64,000 bases of DNA from JACDAN01 sp963847235 (GTDB lineage Bacteria; Actinomycetota; Thermoleophilia; Gaiellales; Gaiellaceae): NCBI GenBank assembly GCA_963847235.1, contig CAWJYU010000023.1, positions 62,001 to 126,000 of the forward strand, given 5' to 3'. A model generated the notes under the pieces. It saw only the letters and a program-made list of their open reading frames with translations, did no database searches and was not told the origin of the DNA. Below are positions 7,332 to 17,300 of the stretch, piece by piece; position 1 is the stretch's first letter; each line of letters starts with the position of its first letter. Made by a program: the position numbers and the translations under genes.

Positions 7332-10300
7332 GTGGACCGCCCGGTGCTACATGTCGTCGCGCAGGAGCTCGCCGACAGCGAGCGCCTCGAGGCGTTCGCG
7401 GACGAGGTCTCGGAGGCGCACAAGGGTCTCGCCGTCGAGGCCGCCGACCGCAAAGGCCCGCGCGCCCGAGTGTCCGAGCCGGCGCTGCCGCTTCTCCTCG
7501 CGGCACTCCACCTCAGGCTCGATCGCGGCCTCGTCGTCGTCCTGCCAGAGGACTCCGAGGCGCGCGACGCCGCAGAAGCCGCCGCCTGGTTCCTCGGCGA
7601 CGACCGCGTCGCGCTGCTCCCCAGCCGCGGCGTCCGCTGGGGCTCCGGCCTCGACCCGGCGCCGCACCTGGTCGGCGAGCGGGCCCGCGCGCTCGACGTC
7701 CTCGCCGCCGGCGGCCTGGTCGCCGCTTCCGCTGCCGCCATCTCGGAAGGGCTCCCCCCGCCGGACGAGCGGCCAGAGCCGATCCGCCTGCCCGAGGACG
7801 CCGAGGACGATCTGACGGAGAAGCTCGCGCTCGCCGGCTACGAACGGGTCGAGCGCGCAGAGGAGCGCGGGCAGTTCGCTGTTCGCGGCGGGATCATCGA
7901 TGTCTTCCCGACGACCGGCCGCGAGCCGCTCCGCATCGAGCTGTTCGGGGACGAGATCGAGTCGATGCGCGCGTACTCGCCGTTCACGCAGCGCACCCTC
8001 CATCCGGTCGAGACCGCCGTCATCTATCCGGCCGCCGAGCGCCGCGCCGACCTGAGCGAGCCGACGCTGACGGACGAGGACGAGGCGCGGCAGGCGCCCG
8101 ACGACCTCGTCTCCGCCACTCGCCCGCGCGCCCGACCTCGTCTGGCAGCCAGAGGCCGTCCGGTCAGTGTGGGACGAGGAGGACCTCCCGCCCCAGCCGC
8201 TCGAGGGCGCCGCCGAGCTCGATCCCTTCCCGACCGGCCAGCCGATCTCGTTCGAGGCGCAGCGGCCGGCGATCGCAGCCCGTGGCCTGTCGGAGGCGGA
8301 GCAGGAGCTCGCCTCGCTCGTCCGCGGCGGCCTGCGAACGATCGTCGCGTTCGCGCACCGCGGCGAGGCGCTGAGAAACCAGAATCTTCTCCGGCGGGTC
8401 GACGCGCGTCTCCTCGAGGAGGGCGACCAGCTCCCGCCCGAGGCCGAGCTCGTCTACGCGGTCTCCCCGGCCCGGCGGGGGTTCGTCTGGCGCGACCTCG
8501 GCATCGCGCTCCTTCCGGACACGCAGGTCTTCCGCCGCAGGCCGCGCCGGGCCGAGCACAGGGTCGGTCGCGCGCTCCAGTCCTTCGCCGACCTACGCAC
8601 GGGCGACCACGTCGTTCACGAGGACCACGGCGTAGGCCGGCTGCTCGGCTTCGAGACGAAGGAGGTCGCCGGCGTGACGCGCGACTACCTCCTACTCGCC
8701 TTCCGGGGAGACGACCGCCTCTACGTCCCGCACGAGCAGCTCGGCAAGGTCTCGCGCTACATCGGCTCGAACGGCGGCGCGCCGGCACTCTCCAAGCTCG
8801 GCGGCAAGGCCTGGCAGCTGCTCAAGAGCCGCGCCCGGGAGGGGATCCGCGAGCTGGCCGGCGAGCTGATCCGTCTCTACGCCGAGCGGCAGCAGGCGCC
8901 CGGTGTCGCCTACGACCTCGACCACGAGTACCTCGAGCAGCTCGAGGCGAGCTTCCCGTACCAGGAGACCGACGACCAGCGCGTCGCGATCGAAGCGGTC
9001 AAGGAGGACCTGGAGACGCCGCGGCCGATGGATCGCCTCGTCTGCGGCGACGTCGGCTTCGGCAAGACGGAAGTCGCCGTCCGCGCGGCCTTCGCGGTCG
9101 CACTGAACGGCAAGCAGACCCTGATGCTCGTCCCCACGACGGTGCTCGCGCAGCAGCACTGGAACACCTTTCGCGAGCGCTACCGCGACTTCCCGCTCCG
9201 CGTCGAGATGATCTCGCGCTTCCGCAGCGCCAAGGAGACCAAGCAGGTCCTCGCCGACTTCGCGGAGGGCAAGGTGGACGTCCTGATCGGCACGCACCGT
9301 GTGCTTTCCCGCGACGTGATTCCCAAGGACCTCGGGCTCGTGATCGTGGACGAGGAGCAGCGGTTCGGCGTGGCCCAGAAGGAGCTGCTCCGCCAGCTGC
9401 GGCTGGAGGTCGACGTGCTCGCGCTGACGGCGACGCCGATCCCGCGCACCCTCCACATGTCGCTCTCCGGCCTGCGCGACATCTCGATCATCGAGACACC
9501 GCCCGAGGGACGCCGCCCGATCCGCACGCACGTCGGCGAGTTCGACGAGGACCTGATCAAGCAGTCCATCGAACGGGAGGTCGCGCGCGGGGGACAGGCG
9601 TTCTTCCTCCACAACCGCGTCGAGACGATCGAGGAGCGCGCGGCGTGGCTCCAGGCCCTCGTCCCCGAGGTCCGCGTCGTCGTGGCGCACGGGCAGATGC
9701 GCGAGAAGGAGCTCGAGAACCGGATGCTGTCGTTCCTGCGCGGCGACGCCGACGTCCTCGTCTCCACGACGATCATCGAGTCCGGCCTCGACATCCCGCA
9801 GGCGAACACGCTGATCGTCGAGCGGGCGGACGCGCTGGGCCTCGCGCAGCTGTACCAGATCCGCGGGCGGGTGGGCCGCTCCGACGAGCTGGCCCACGCG
9901 TACTTGTTCTATCCGGACGCTTCAGAGCTGACCCCGGAGGCCCGCGCACGCCTCGCGACGCTGGCCGACCACACCGAGCTCGGTGCGGGGTTCGCGATCG
10001 CGATGCGGGACCTCGAGATTCGCGGCGCGGGCGACCTCCTCGGGGCCGAGCAGTCGGGCCACGTCGCAGCGCTGGGGTTCGAGCTCTACGTCGAGCTGCT
10101 CGGTGAGGCGGTCGCGGAGCTCTCCGGCGAGCGGCGCCCGACCGCCAGACCGGTGCGTGTCGACGCCCGGGTCGACGCCTACGTCCCGAACACCTACATC
10201 GACTCCGAGGCGATGCGGATCGACCTCCACCGCCGGCTCGCGCTCTCCGAGACGGAGGACGAGCTGCGCGAGCTGGAGGCGGCCACGATCGACCGCTTCG

Positions 10301-10572
10301 GCCCCCTGCCGGAACCGGTCGAGAACCTGTTTGCGATCCAAGAAGTAAGGATCAAGGTCGCCCGGCTGGGCGCCGACTATCTGGTCTTCCGAGCGGGGCG
10401 GGCGACCGTCGGACCGCTTGTTCTCGGCTCGGGAGAGCTGCGCGAGCTCCGGAGCCGAATCGACACCGCCGTCTACACCACAGCCCGAAATGAAATCTCG
10501 TTAAGAGACGATGTATTTAAGGGGGCGGTGCGTTTGGTCGATGCTATTCTCGACACGCGTCGCGCAGCATAG
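7332..10572 (+). CDS. mfd: Transcription-repair coupling factor Mfd (one frame break)
   Basis: Removes stalled RNA polymerase and recruits UvrA. N-terminal UvrB-like part (GIIDVFPTTGREPLRIELFGDEIESMR), RNA-polymerase interaction domain (GDHVVHEDHGVGRLLGF, DRLYVPHEQLGKVSRY), then SF2 translocase motifs (GDVGFGKTEVA Walker A, DEEQRFGV, TATPIPRTL, GRVGRSDELAHAY) and the TRCF C-terminal domain. The frame shifts near 8118: reading GCC-CTC across an extra A restores DDLVSALARAPDLVWQPEAV. Total length is 3n+1 nt, giving about 1079 aa, slightly short for the family. One-base assembly error is likelier than a real mutation. Confidence 0.9.
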
Positions 10573-10587
10573 GTCGGCGCGTTTTTT
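10561..10587 (+). terminator. Weak stem with T6 tract after mfd
   Basis: CGCGC (10561-10565) can pair with GCGCG (10577-10581), followed directly by six T. The stem is only 5 bp, and the T tract runs into the ATG of the next gene, so this may be chance. Confidence 0.25.
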
Positions 10588-11595
10588 ATGAAACGGGTCT
10601 TCTCGACACTCTTCCTCGCCCTCGGGCTCGCCGTATTCGCGGTGGGCTGCGGCAGCGACGACGGCGGCTCCGATTCGGTGCCGTCGAACTCCGTTGCGGT
10701 CATCGGCGACCAGTCGATCCCGAAGTCCGAGTTCGACGACCTGATCACGTACGCGAAGCGCAGCTACGACGCGCAGAAGCGGCCGTTCCCGAAAGTCGGC
10801 ACGCCCGAGTACGTGCAGCTCCGCGACCAGGCGATGCGCTTCCTCATCCAGCGCACCCAGTTCGAGGTCAAGGCCGACGAGCTCGACATCGACGTCAGCG
10901 ACGAGGCCGTCGACAAGCGGATCGACCAGTACGTCAAGGAGCGCCACCAAGGCGACAAGAAGAAGTTCGACGCCGAGCTCAAGACTCAGGGCCTGAGCTC
11001 CGAGCAGGCGCGCGACATCATCCGCGCCAACCTCGTGCAGGAGGCGATCTTCAACAAGGTCACGAAGGAAGTGAAGGTCTCCGACGAGCAGGTCAAGACG
11101 TACTACGACAAGAACAAGGCGCAGTACGGGACGCCCGAGACGCGCCAGGTTCGCCACGTCCTCGTCAAGGAGAAGGCGAAGGCCGACGACCTCTACGCGC
11201 AGCTCAAGGCCGGCGGCAACTGGAACGCGATCGCGAAGAAGCACTCCCAGGACCCGGCCTCGAAGAACCAGGGCGGGAAGATGACGGCGACGAAGGGCCA
11301 GCTCGTCCCCGAGTTCGAGCAGACGGCCTTCACGATCGGCGACAACGGGATCTCCAAGCCCGTGAAGACGCAGTACGGCTGGCACATCATCCAGGCGCTC
11401 GGCCCCGTGAAGAAGAGCCAGTCCACGCCCTTCCCTCAGGTCAAGGAAGCGATCCGGCAGCAGCTTCTCCAGGAGAACCGGAACAAGGAGATGGAGAAGT
11501 GGGTCACCGAGATGCGCAAGGACCTCGAGGGCGAGACGACGTACCAGACCGGCTACAAGCCGAAGCCGGCCGCCGAAGAACCGGCCACTGGCTAG
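10588..11595 (+). CDS. prsA: Lipoprotein peptidyl-prolyl isomerase, PrsA/SurA parvulin type
   Basis: Extracytoplasmic foldase. The signal peptide (MKRVFSTLFLALGLAVF) ends in lipobox AVGC, so the mature protein is lipid-anchored at about Cys22. A SurA_N-like helical region is followed by the parvulin PpiC domain (RQVRHVLVKEKAKADDLYAQL, WNAIAKKHSQDPASKNQGG, VKTQYGWHIIQ) and a Lys/Glu-rich helical tail. 335 residues, normal for PrsA. Its base composition has noticeably more Lys codons than its neighbours, as expected for PrsA. mazG overlaps its end by 8 nt. Confidence 0.88.
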   Translation: MKRVFSTLFLALGLAVFAVGCGSDDGGSDSVPSNSVAVIGDQSIPKSEFDDLITYAKRSYDAQKRPFPKVGTPEYVQLRDQAMRFLIQRTQFEVKADELDIDVSDEAVDKRIDQYVKERHQGDKKKFDAELKTQGLSSEQARDIIRANLVQEAIFNKVTKEVKVSDEQVKTYYDKNKAQYGTPETRQVRHVLVKEKAKADDLYAQLKAGGNWNAIAKKHSQDPASKNQGGKMTATKGQLVPEFEQTAFTIGDNGISKPVKTQYGWHIIQALGPVKKSQSTPFPQVKEAIRQQLLQENRNKEMEKWVTEMRKDLEGETTYQTGYKPKPAAEEPATG

Positions 11596-12397
11596 TTCCG
11601 CAGAGTCTCTCGCCGCAGCCCTTCTCGATCTTCAACGCCTGACCGAGCGCCTCCGGCGCGACTGCCCGTGGGATCGCGAGCAGACCGCGCGGACGATCGT
11701 CCCGCACACGGTCGAGGAGGCCTACGAGGTCGCCGACGCGGCCCTTGCGGGAGATGACGCCAAGCTCGAGGACGAGCTCGGCGACCTGCTCTTCCAGACG
11801 TACTTCCTGGCGCTGCTCCTCCAGGAGCGCGGGGCCGGCTCGCTCGAGTCGGTCGCGCGCGGGGTCGAGCAGAAGCTCGTGCGCCGGCACCCGCACGTCT
11901 TCGGCGACGAAGCCGCGGACACGCCCGGCCGGGTGCGCGAGAACTGGGAGCGGATCAAGGCCGAGCAGGAGAGCCGCGAGGGGATCTTCCACCACGTCCC
12001 CGAGACGCTTCCGGCACTGCTCTACGCCCGGAAGCTCCAGCGGCGCGCCGCCGCGATCGACTTCGAGTATCCCGACGCCGCCGGCGCGCTGGCCGACCTC
12101 GAGGACGAGCTGCGCGAGCTTCGCGAAGCAGTCGCCGAGGCCGGCGAGCCGGCGCTCGAGGCCGAGCCGGACGCCCACGTCTTCGAGGAGCTCGGAGACG
12201 TTCTCTTCGCCACCGTCAACGTCGCGCGCCGGCTGAACGTCGACCCCGAGCTGGCGCTGCGCGCCATGTCCCGGCGCTTCGCGGACCGCGTCGAGCGGGC
12301 GGCGGAGCTCGCAGCGGCAGAGGGCAAGGACTTCAACACGCTCGCGCTCGACGAGAAAGACCGATACTTCGACGCCGCGAAGGAGGAGTTCCGCTGA
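11588..12397 (+). CDS. mazG: Nucleoside triphosphate pyrophosphohydrolase MazG
   Basis: Hydrolyses (d)NTPs to monophosphates plus PPi; house-cleaning role. Two MazG domains are visible: the first with CPWDREQTARTIVPHTVEEAYE and EDELGDLLFQTYF (E-x-x-E/E-x-x-D metal site), the second with RAAAIDFEYPD, DELRELREAV and EELGDVLFATVN. The frame is open back to the prsA stop but contains no ATG, GTG or TTG before the first domain; CTG at 11588 is the best start and overlaps prsA. Length from there is 269 residues, typical. It is followed directly by eno. Confidence 0.87.
   Translation: MASSAESLAAALLDLQRLTERLRRDCPWDREQTARTIVPHTVEEAYEVADAALAGDDAKLEDELGDLLFQTYFLALLLQERGAGSLESVARGVEQKLVRRHPHVFGDEAADTPGRVRENWERIKAEQESREGIFHHVPETLPALLYARKLQRRAAAIDFEYPDAAGALADLEDELRELREAVAEAGEPALEAEPDAHVFEELGDVLFATVNVARRLNVDPELALRAMSRRFADRVERAAELAAAEGKDFNTLALDEKDRYFDAAKEEFR
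12381..12388 (+). promoter_or_regulatory. Shine-Dalgarno for eno deciding a CTG start
   Basis: AGGAGGAG ends 5 nt before CTG at 12394, at ideal distance. No ATG, GTG or TTG lies in the eno frame between this site and the conserved N-terminus, so it supports CTG as initiator. Confidence 0.6.
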
Positions 12398-13668
12398 GGC
12401 CGATCCACGACATCCACGCCCGCACGATCCTCGATTCCCGGGGCAACCCGACGGTCGAGGTCGAGGTGGTGCTCGAGTCCGGAGCGCGGGGCCGGGCCGC
12501 CGTGCCCTCGGGTGCTTCGACAGGGCAGTTCGAGGCGGTCGAGCTCCGCGACGGGGACACGTCTGAGTGGCTCGGAAAGGGTGTCTCGAAGGCGGTCGAG
12601 AACGTCGTCACGGAGATCGCACAGGCGGTTCGCGGGCTCGACCCGGCGGATCAGGCTGCCGTCGACTCGGCGCTCGTGACCCTCGACGGCACCGACAACA
12701 AGGGGCGGCTCGGGGCGAACGCGATCCTCGGCGTCTCCCTCGCCGTCGCCAAGGCGGCTGCCGCGGAAGCCGGCGTCCCGCTCTACAACTGGATCGGCGG
12801 GCCCGAGGCGCACGTGCTGCCGGTGCCGATGCTGAACGTGGTCAACGGCGGGGCGCACGCGGACAACTCGCTCGACCTCCAGGAGTTCATGATCGTGCCG
12901 GGCGGCGCCGAGAGCTTCTCGGAGGCGCTACGGATCGCCGTGGAGACGTTCCACACGCTGAAGAAGCTCCTCGACGAGCGCGGGCTTGCGACCGCCGTGG
13001 GGGACGAAGGCGGCTTCGCGCCGGACTTCGAGTCCAGCGAGGCGGCGATCGACGCGATCCTCGAGGCGGTCGAGCGCGCCGGCCACCGCGAGCGGATCGC
13101 GATCGCGCTCGACCCGGCGATGTCCGAGCTCGTCGGCGACGACGGGCGCTACCGGTTCGAGGGCCGCGAGGCGACACCCGAGCAGCTGACCGACTTCTGG
13201 GCCGAGCTCGTCGAGCGCTATCCGATCGTCTCGATCGAGGACGGCGCGGCGGAGGAGGACTGGACGGCGTGGAAGGCGCTGACCGAGCGGCTCGGCGATC
13301 GCGTCCAGCTCGTCGGCGACGACCTCTTCGTCACGAACGTGGAACGGCTGCGGCGCGGGATCGAGGAGGGCGTCGCGAACTCGATCCTCGTCAAGGTCAA
13401 CCAGATCGGGACGCTGACCGAGTCGCTCGAGACGATCGCGATGGCGAGGTCGGCCGGCTACACCGCGGTGATCTCCCATCGCTCGGGCGAGACCGAGGAC
13501 ACGACGATCGCCGATCTCGCCGTGGCGACGAACGCCGGGCAGATCAAGACCGGCGCGCCCTCGCGCTCGGATCGCACGGCGAAGTACAACCAGCTGCTGC
13601 GGATCGAAGAGGAGCTCGGCGCGGACGCCGAATACCCCGGCTGGGATGCGTTCAAGACTCGTCCTTAG
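12394..13668 (+). CDS. eno: Enolase, probable CTG start
   Basis: Converts 2-phosphoglycerate to PEP in glycolysis. Conserved from IHDIHARTILDSRGNPTVEVE through GANAILGVSLAVAKAAA, PVPMLNVVNGGAHADNSLDLQ-EFMI, GDEGGFAP, the metal ligands in SIEDGAAEEDW and GDDLFVTN, the catalytic Lys in NSILVKVNQIGTLTE and ISHRSGETEDT. The first in-frame GTG (12466) would remove the ILDSRGNPT substrate loop. CTG at 12394 sits exactly where other enolases have Met, 5 nt after AGGAGGAG, and gives 424 residues. It overlaps the mazG stop by 4 nt. Confidence 0.95.
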   Translation: MRPIHDIHARTILDSRGNPTVEVEVVLESGARGRAAVPSGASTGQFEAVELRDGDTSEWLGKGVSKAVENVVTEIAQAVRGLDPADQAAVDSALVTLDGTDNKGRLGANAILGVSLAVAKAAAAEAGVPLYNWIGGPEAHVLPVPMLNVVNGGAHADNSLDLQEFMIVPGGAESFSEALRIAVETFHTLKKLLDERGLATAVGDEGGFAPDFESSEAAIDAILEAVERAGHRERIAIALDPAMSELVGDDGRYRFEGREATPEQLTDFWAELVERYPIVSIEDGAAEEDWTAWKALTERLGDRVQLVGDDLFVTNVERLRRGIEEGVANSILVKVNQIGTLTESLETIAMARSAGYTAVISHRSGETEDTTIADLAVATNAGQIKTGAPSRSDRTAKYNQLLRIEEELGADAEYPGWDAFKTRP

Positions 13669-14419
13669 CGCCTTCGTAGGGCTCTTGCTCGTCGCCGGCT
13701 GCGGCGGCGACGACACGACGACGGTGACCGTCCGTGAGACGGTGACCGAGACGGCCGCCTCGTCCGTGCCGACGGAGGATGCGGCGATCGTCGCCCTCTA
13801 CTTCCTCCAGGACAGGAAGGTCTGGCCCGAGCAGCGGAGCATCGTCTCCGGGCCCGCCATTGCCACGGAGGCGATCCATCAACTGTTCGAGGGCCCCGAG
13901 AGCAATCTCACGACGGCGATTCCACCTGAGATGGGGGAGAGGAACGTCATGCTCCTGACGATCGAAAACGGCGTCGCCTCGATCGAGCTCGATCCTGCGG
14001 TCACCGACCGCCGGGCGCTCGCGCAGATCGCCTACACGCTGATGCAGTTCGACACGGTGAAGCGCGTCTCGTTCAACGGCGCCGTACCGGTCGGCGCTCG
14101 CGCTTTCGAGGAGCAGACCCCGGCAATTCTCGTCGAGTCGCCGCTCGCCGGCGAGGACGTCGAGTCTGGCTTCGAGGTCACCGGAACCGCGAACACCTTC
14201 GAGGCGACCTTCCAGTACGAGCTGCTCGACGCCGACGAGAAGGTGTTGAAGAAGGACTTCGTGACAGCGACCTCGGGAAGCGGCACGCGCGGCACGTTCA
14301 GCTTCACGGTCCCGTACGAAGCCTCGGGGCCGACGGAGGGTCGCCTCGTCGTTTTCGAGATCTCGGCCGAGGACGGCTCGCGGACGAACGAACGGTCGAT
14401 CCCGCTCTCGCTACGCTGA
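13646..14419 (+). CDS. Lipoprotein with GerMN and Gmad2 domains
   Basis: Signal peptide with lipobox LLVAGC, then a Thr-rich linker. Residues ~45-150 match the GerMN (sporulation/germination) fold: ALYFLQDRKVWPEQRSI, AIHQLFEGP, NGVASIELDPA, LAQIAYTLMQFDTVKRVSFNG. The C-terminal ~95 residues look like the Ig-like Gmad2 domain (ILVESPLAGEDVESGFEVTGTANTFE, GTFSFTVPY). Such lipoproteins are common in non-sporulating actinobacteria, for example next to LpqB-like proteins; the role is unclear and need not involve spores. It starts inside the last codons of eno, so expression is probably coupled. Confidence 0.78.
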   Translation: MRSRLVLSAFVGLLLVAGCGGDDTTTVTVRETVTETAASSVPTEDAAIVALYFLQDRKVWPEQRSIVSGPAIATEAIHQLFEGPESNLTTAIPPEMGERNVMLLTIENGVASIELDPAVTDRRALAQIAYTLMQFDTVKRVSFNGAVPVGARAFEEQTPAILVESPLAGEDVESGFEVTGTANTFEATFQYELLDADEKVLKKDFVTATSGSGTRGTFSFTVPYEASGPTEGRLVVFEISAEDGSRTNERSIPLSLR

Positions 14420-14424
14420 CGCAA

Positions 14425-15843
14425 ATGGCGACCGCGGTCCCCCGCCGCACGAAGATCGTCGTCACGCTCGGCCCGTCGTGCGCGACCGAGGAGCGTGTGC
14501 TCGCGCTCGCACAGGCCGGGATGGACGGCGCACGCCTCAACTTCTCGCACGGGACGCACGAGCAGCACGCCGAGTACGCGCGCATGGTGCGGAAGGCCCA
14601 GGACGAGGTCGGCCGGCCGATCGCACTGATCGCAGACCTCCAGGGGCCGAAGCTGCGGATCGGCGATCTCGAGGAGCCGATGCAGCTCGCCGACGGCGAC
14701 GAGATCGTCGTCACCGGCGGAGAGGACGGGAGCCTGGACGGTGAGCTTCCGGTCCTCCCGGCGGTGATCGGCCAGGTACTGCAGCCCGGCCACGACGTCC
14801 TGATCGACGACGGGCTCGTCCGGCTCCGCGTCGAGGCGGTCCAGGCGGGCCGCGCACGCTGCGCCGTCGTGGTCGGCGGCACCGTCAGCTCGCACAAGGG
14901 CGTGAACGTTCCGGGCGTTCCGGTGCCCATTCCTGCCTTGACCCGGAAGGACACGGACGACCTCGAGTTCGCACTGGGCCTCGGCGCCGACTTCGTCGCG
15001 CTCTCGTTCGTCCGCTCGGCCGCCGACGTCCGCGACCTCAAGGGGCTGATCAAGCAGGCCGGCGTCGACGCGCACGTGATCGCGAAGATCGAGAAGGCGG
15101 AGGCAGTCGACGCTCTGCCGGCGATCCTCGAGGAAGCTGACGCGATCATGGTCGCCCGCGGCGACCTGGGCGTCGAGATCGGCGTCGAGGTCGTCCCGCT
15201 GCTCCAGAAGCGGATCATCCTCGCCTCGCTCGACCACGGAAAGACGGTGATCACGGCGACCCAGATGCTCGAGTCGATGGTCAACCACGCCGAGCCCACG
15301 CGGGCCGAAGCGAGCGACGTCGCCAATGCGGTCCTCGACGGCACCTCGGCGCTGATGCTCTCCGAGGAGACGGCGATCGGCCGCTACCCGCTCGAGGCCG
15401 TCCGGACGATGGAGCGAATCGCGCGCACGATCGAGCCGAGCATCGAGTACCGGCACCAGTTTCCGCAGCCGGGCGACGAGCCCACGGTCGGGCAGGCCAT
15501 GTCCAACGCCGCCTGCGACCTTGCGGAGACGCTCGGCGCGAAGGCGATCCTGGTCCCGACGTTCACCGGCCGGACGGCGTCCGTCGTCGCCAGGCTCCGC
15601 CCGCGTCGCCCGATCATCGGTCTCTCCCACCACCCGTCCGCGCTCCAGCACATGGCGCTCGAGTGGGGCGTCACCCCGATGCAGATGCCCCAGGCGGCCG
15701 ACGTGGAGGAGCTCTGGACTCGTTCGCTCGAGTCCGGTCGCGAGTCCGGCCTGCTCGACGAGGGCGACCTCGTGGTGCTCACGGCCGGGACCGCGGTGAA
15801 CCTCCCCGGCACCACGGACATGATCAAGCTCTCGTACGCCTAA
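14425..15843 (+). CDS. pyk: Pyruvate kinase
   Basis: Final step of glycolysis, PEP + ADP to pyruvate + ATP. The TIM-barrel motifs are TKIVVTLGPSC, GARLNFSHGTHEQH, DLQGPKLRIG, the B domain, KDTDDLEFALGLGADFVALSFV, AKIEKAEAVDAL (catalytic Lys), MVARGDLGVEIG and TATQMLESM, followed by the C-terminal allosteric domain with TFTGRTASVVARLRPRRPI. 472 residues, standard. It sits after eno and the GerMN lipoprotein, so the two last ATP-yielding glycolytic enzymes are in one run. Confidence 0.96.
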   Translation: MATAVPRRTKIVVTLGPSCATEERVLALAQAGMDGARLNFSHGTHEQHAEYARMVRKAQDEVGRPIALIADLQGPKLRIGDLEEPMQLADGDEIVVTGGEDGSLDGELPVLPAVIGQVLQPGHDVLIDDGLVRLRVEAVQAGRARCAVVVGGTVSSHKGVNVPGVPVPIPALTRKDTDDLEFALGLGADFVALSFVRSAADVRDLKGLIKQAGVDAHVIAKIEKAEAVDALPAILEEADAIMVARGDLGVEIGVEVVPLLQKRIILASLDHGKTVITATQMLESMVNHAEPTRAEASDVANAVLDGTSALMLSEETAIGRYPLEAVRTMERIARTIEPSIEYRHQFPQPGDEPTVGQAMSNAACDLAETLGAKAILVPTFTGRTASVVARLRPRRPIIGLSHHPSALQHMALEWGVTPMQMPQAADVEELWTRSLESGRESGLLDEGDLVVLTAGTAVNLPGTTDMIKLSYA

Positions 15844-15879
15844 GCAGGAGCCGCGGTCATCCTCCCGAACGGACGGGCC

Positions 15880-16221
15880 ATGCCGTCCCGGTCCCGGTCC
15901 AAGCGGCCCCGCCGCCGGCCGCCGCTCATGCGGTGGCTCGCGGTCGCAACGATCCTCGTGGTCGGGCTCCTCTACTACCGGCCGCTCAAGAGCTATCTGG
16001 ACACGAAGGCGTCGCTCGAGGAGCGCGCGGCCCAGGTTCGGACGCTGCGCGCCGAGCGCGACGAGCTCGCGCGGAAGGTGGCCGAGTCCGACACGCCGGA
16101 GGCGCTGGCCCGGCGTGCCCGCCGCCTCGGTCTCGTAAAGCCCGGCGAGCGGCTCTTCATCGTCAAGGGAATCGACGAGTGGCGGGCCCGGCGCGAAACT
16201 AGGATCGGAGGCGGTGGATGA
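15880..16221 (+). CDS. FtsB/DivIC-type septum formation initiator
   Basis: Small bitopic division protein of 113 residues. A basic N-terminus (SRSRSKRPRRRPP), one transmembrane helix (MRWLAVATILVVGLLYY), then a coiled coil (LEERAAQVRTLRAERDELARKVAE) and the end of the family, RRLGLVKPGERLFIVKG. It should bridge FtsL and FtsQ at the septum. Position after eno and before DUF501 is the usual actinobacterial arrangement. The stop overlaps the start of the next gene by 8 nt. Confidence 0.85.
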   Translation: MPSRSRSKRPRRRPPLMRWLAVATILVVGLLYYRPLKSYLDTKASLEERAAQVRTLRAERDELARKVAESDTPEALARRARRLGLVKPGERLFIVKGIDEWRARRETRIGGGG

Positions 16222-16717
16222 CCGGGCGATCGTCGAGCGCCAGCTGGGCCGGGAGCCTCGCGCGTTCCTGCGCGTGGCCGTTCGCTGCCCGTTCGGCGCG
16301 CCTGCCGTAACGCTCCAGGCGCCCTACGACAGTACGGGCGATCCCTTTCCGACGACCTTCTACCTCACCTGCCGCCACCTGGTCGCCGCCGTCGCCCGCA
16401 TCGAGGCGGCCGGAGGGATCGAGCGCTGGGGCGAGCTCGCGTCCGGCGACGAACGGCTCGCGAGCAGCCTCGAAGCGGCGACGGCCGAGCAGCGCGTCAT
16501 CCGCCGCGAGCTTGCAGACGGGCAGGTCGGACGGGAGCAGGGAGCCTCGCTCGATCTCGGCATCGGCGGCACGGCGAACCCGCATCGACTCAAGTGCCTT
16601 CACGCCCATGTCGCGTTCGCGCTCGCCCGGCCGGGGTACGAGCTGGGCGAACGGATCTACGCCGAGATCGAGCCGAGCTGGCCCGACCGGTGCTGCACGC
16701 TGGATGCTCCTGGGTAA
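16214..16717 (+). CDS. DUF501 family protein
   Basis: Conserved actinobacterial protein of unknown function, 167 residues. Family features are VERQLGREPRAFLRVAVRCPFG-PAV, DGDPFPTTFYLTC-like (here TGDPFPTTFYLTCRHLVAAVARIEA) and NPHRLKCLHAHVAFALARPGYELGE. The conserved Cys and His residues (YLTCRHL, KCLHAH) could bind a metal, but that is inference. GTG start overlaps the ftsB end. DUF501 travels with enolase and ftsB in many actinobacteria. Confidence 0.85.
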   Translation: MDDRAIVERQLGREPRAFLRVAVRCPFGAPAVTLQAPYDSTGDPFPTTFYLTCRHLVAAVARIEAAGGIERWGELASGDERLASSLEAATAEQRVIRRELADGQVGREQGASLDLGIGGTANPHRLKCLHAHVAFALARPGYELGERIYAEIEPSWPDRCCTLDAPG

Positions 16718-16720
16718 GCG

Positions 16721-17035
16721 ATGGCGAGCTACCTGGAGACCGCGAGGCAGCAGTGGGCGGAAGGCGACCGTCGGCTGACGGCTGCCTCCTCGAACCCGAA
16801 CGCCTACGAGACGCTGATGGCGCAGGTCGAGGCCGTGACCGAGGCGCTCAGGCGCCGCATCGGCGAGCGCTTCACGCTCGCGCAGCTCGCGGACGTGTAC
16901 GCCGGCGCCGACGGCTGGGTGTACGAGGCGGTCGCCGAGCGCGCCGCTCGTCCGGGGTGGACCGCGACGGCGTCGGTCGCTCAGGACGCTGCGTTCCATC
17001 GGTATGCACGGGGCGCGACGGACTACGCCCCATGA
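16721..17035 (+). CDS. Conserved hypothetical protein, 104 aa
   Basis: Soluble, mostly helical (SYLETARQQWAEGDRRL, YETLMAQVEAVTEALRRRIGE) with FTLAQLADVYAGADGWVYEAVAERA, a compact helix-turn-helix-like stretch. I do not recognise a named family. It starts 3 nt after DUF501 and its stop overlaps the next ATG (ATGA), so it is part of the same operon. Confidence 0.7.
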   Translation: MASYLETARQQWAEGDRRLTAASSNPNAYETLMAQVEAVTEALRRRIGERFTLAQLADVYAGADGWVYEAVAERAARPGWTATASVAQDAAFHRYARGATDYAP

Positions 17036-17256
17036 GCAGCGGCGTGCCCACCCGCAGGCGCCGCAGGCGCGGCGTCGGCGTCGTCGGGTGGCTGATCCGG
17101 ATCGCCGCGGTGGTGATCGTCTTCGGCCTGGGCGTCGCGGTCGGGCAGGCGCTCGAGGATCGCCCCGAGCCCACGAAGCCGGTGACGAGCTTCCGCACGA
17201 TCCAGCCCTGGACGCAGACGAACCGCGGGACCGAGACGCGCACCGTCACTCCCTGA
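17032..17256 (+). CDS. Small single-pass membrane protein
   Basis: 74 residues: a basic cytoplasmic N-terminus (VPTRRRRRRGVGV), one hydrophobic helix (VVGWLIRIAAVVIVFGLGVAVG) and a Pro/Thr-rich outer tail. Its start overlaps the preceding stop in ATGA. Function unknown; the operon context (ftsB, DUF501) makes an envelope or division role possible but unproven. Confidence 0.65.
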   Translation: MSSGVPTRRRRRRGVGVVGWLIRIAAVVIVFGLGVAVGQALEDRPEPTKPVTSFRTIQPWTQTNRGTETRTVTP

Positions 17257-17288
17257 GCACCCGAGAACGAAGAAAGTGCAGCTTTGAT

Positions 17289-17294
17289 TAGATT
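17289..17294 (+). promoter_or_regulatory. -10 hexamer TAGATT for the HTH-receiver gene (leaderless)
   Basis: TAGATT ends 6 nt before the GTG at 17301; expected transcription start coincides with the start codon. Confidence 0.5.
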
Positions 17295-17300
17295 CAGGCT

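Noticed and set aside
7332..10572. mfd, recG, ftsY and others as true pseudogenes
   Set aside because: Single-base breaks in several essential or core genes at once, with perfect conservation on both sides, fit sequence errors far better than decay.
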